Part shown: in pieces, positions 6,266 to 7,235 of the stretch
Position numbering within the stretch: the first letter of the stretch is position 1
How the letters are laid out: each line of letters opens with the position of its first letter
DNA from: an uncultured bacterium
GTDB taxonomy: Bacteria > Planctomycetota > UBA1135 > GCA-002686595
Length of the DNA stretch: 7,235 bases
Direction: 5' to 3'
Assembly: GCA_913058555.1 (NCBI GenBank)
Contig: CAJXRJ010000389.1
Location: 1-7,235 of the forward strand
The notes under the pieces: generated by a model
Told to the model about the DNA's origin: nothing
Databases searched by the model: none
What the model saw: the letters and a program-made list of their open reading frames with translations, nothing else
Program-made: the position numbers and the translations under genes

Positions 6266-7189
6266 GTGCAATCCCCAATTTCCTCCTATCACCTCCCGCG
6301 GCGGCCCCTGGGCCACACGTCCGCAAATGCGAAACGATCGCAGCGACCCGTCACTTGGATCGCGGCGGCTTCGCTCTGTTCCCTGGCAGCGTGCTTCTCC
6401 CCAGCCGAGCTTCGGGATCGCGCTGACGCGGACGCTTACGCCCTCATCGATGAGCGTCGCCAGCGCCTGTTCCAGGACGACGGGCCATTCGCATTGCCCG
6501 CGAACACGGAGGCCTTCGGGCGAGAGTCTGGCGCCGAGCTGGAGCTCTTGACGACCCGCGACCAGGTGGTCGCCGGCGGGCTTCGGTCCATCGGGCCCCT
6601 GGACGTGATCACCGCCCTGACCGTCGCCTCCGAGAACAGCGAAGAGGTTCAGCGTCAGAAGGAATCGCTCTACGTCTCCGCGCTGAATCTCGCGGAGGAG
6701 GAATGGCGCTTTGGCTATCGCTACAACGCCGACGGCAACGCCTCTGTCTCGGGGGATGCCGGCGGAGATTTCGTCCAGGCACGCACCGGCTTCGGCGCTT
6801 CGATGACGCGGGTCCTCGGGTCCGGCGCGACGATCCTCGGGTCGATCGGCTCGGACCTGTTCCGATTCGTCTCCACCGGCGACGGTTGGGACGCCGTGAC
6901 GGATCTTGGCCTCAGCATCACACAGCCTCTCCTGCGGGGGAGCGGGCAGTTCATCACGCTGGAGCCCCTCAGGCAAACCGAGCGCAACCTCGTGTACGCC
7001 GTGCGGGCCTACGAGCGTTTCCGCAGGACCTACGCGGTCAACGTTTCGGAGCGTGTGTACCGGGTACAGCAGTCCCTCGACCAGCTGAAGAACGAGACGC
7101 TCAACTTCGAGAGCCTCCTGCGACTGAGCACGCGGAACAAGCGTCTCGCGGAAGCGGGTCAGCTCTCCGAGATTCAGGTGGACCAGGCC
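6266..7189 (+). CDS. TolC-family outer-membrane efflux lipoprotein, N-terminal part (truncated by adapter)
   Basis: This is the first 308 residues of a TolC/OprM-type outer-membrane channel, cut at 7189 by adapter sequence. Full-length relatives are about 420-550 residues. From GTG 6266 the N-terminus is basic (RR, KRSQR), followed by a hydrophobic stretch and a lipobox S-L-A-A-C with the lipidated cysteine at 43. The mature protein starts CFSPAELRDRADADAYALIDERRQRLF, a pattern I associate with planctomycete TolC-like proteins. LDVITALTVASENSEEVQRQKESLYVSALNL (from about residue 112) is the first helical repeat. The beta-barrel strands follow (GNASVSGDAGGDF, TGFGASMTRVLGSGATI), then LGLSITQPLLRGSGQF, a TolC hallmark, and a long coiled-coil helix to the end. 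These proteins form the outer-membrane exit of tripartite efflux pumps or type I secretion. The membrane-fusion and pump genes would be expected downstream, off the contig. The start is uncertain: in-frame GTG 6224 and ATGs 6116 and 6164 exist upstream, but that sequence looks non-coding. Confidence 0.85.
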
Positions 7190-7235
7190 CTGTCTCTTAT
7201 ACACATCTGACGCTGCCGACGATATGCAGTGTGTA
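7190..7235. other. Nextera Read-1 adapter with i5 index (right end)
   Basis: Positions 7190-7208 are the complete 19-bp mosaic end in reverse orientation. Positions 7209-7222 (GACGCTGCCGACGA) are the reverse complement of the Read 1 adapter arm. Positions 7223-7230 (TATGCAGT) are the reverse complement of index ACTGCATA, which I recall as i5 S506/N506. GTGTA at 7231-7235 begins the P5 arm. None of it is genomic. Confidence 0.97.

Noticed and set aside
5900..7204. Long minus-strand open frame of 434 codons opposite the TolC gene
   Set aside because: It begins in adapter sequence (MYKRQ), lacks any family motif, and is the mirror of a confident + strand gene in GC-rich DNA.
1..7235. Transposon or insertion sequence, suggested by inverted terminal sequences at both contig ends
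   Set aside because: The matching ends are the engineered Tn5 mosaic end with adapter arms and an index, so they come from library preparation. No transposase gene is present.
1..7235. CRISPR array, tRNA, rRNA or a defence-system cluster
   Set aside because: No regularly spaced repeats, no tRNA- or rRNA-like sequence, and no nuclease/helicase/toxin-type genes were seen.

Overview
The window looks like a short metagenome or draft-genome contig from a GC-rich Gram-negative bacterium. It carries untrimmed Nextera (Tn5) library adapter at both ends: positions 1-16 on the left and 7190-7235 on the right, so only about 17-7189 is genomic. A member of the Planctomycetota is my best guess. The basis is the style of the TolC-like lipoprotein, the amidohydrolase and the DHH phosphoesterase, together with high GC and weak or absent Shine-Dalgarno sites. 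This is an impression from protein style, not a database match.

All six genes read on the + strand. In order they are: (1) a COG0402-type metal-dependent amidohydrolase/deaminase (about 72-1388); (2) a DHH/DHHA1 phosphoesterase of the NrnA type (1458-2525); (3) a calcineurin-like metallophosphoesterase of the YfcE/ApaH-like type (2591-3352); (4) a SLC13/DASS-family anion:sodium symporter (about 3432-5036); (5) an unrecognised, probably secreted protein of 283 residues (5133-5984); (6) the N-terminal 308 residues of a TolC-family outer-membrane efflux lipoprotein (about 6266-7189), cut by the adapter. Gaps between genes 1 to 5 are 65-96 bases, so a loose operon is possible. A strong GC hairpin after gene 4 could partly end transcription.

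The genes do not form one obvious pathway. Genes 1-3 are hydrolases of nucleotide-type or phosphoester substrates, gene 4 imports di/tricarboxylates or related anions, and gene 6 starts a probable export operon whose partners lie off the contig. The most unusual non-coding stretch is the 281-base gap before the TolC gene (5985-6265). It holds overlapping palindromes, three consecutive short hairpins, and a perfect 10-bp inverted repeat with a competing 8-bp hairpin. Both of those last alternatives would bury the G-rich ribosome-binding candidate of the TolC gene. I see no mobile element, CRISPR array, tRNA or rRNA, and no clear evidence of a new defence or biosynthetic system.
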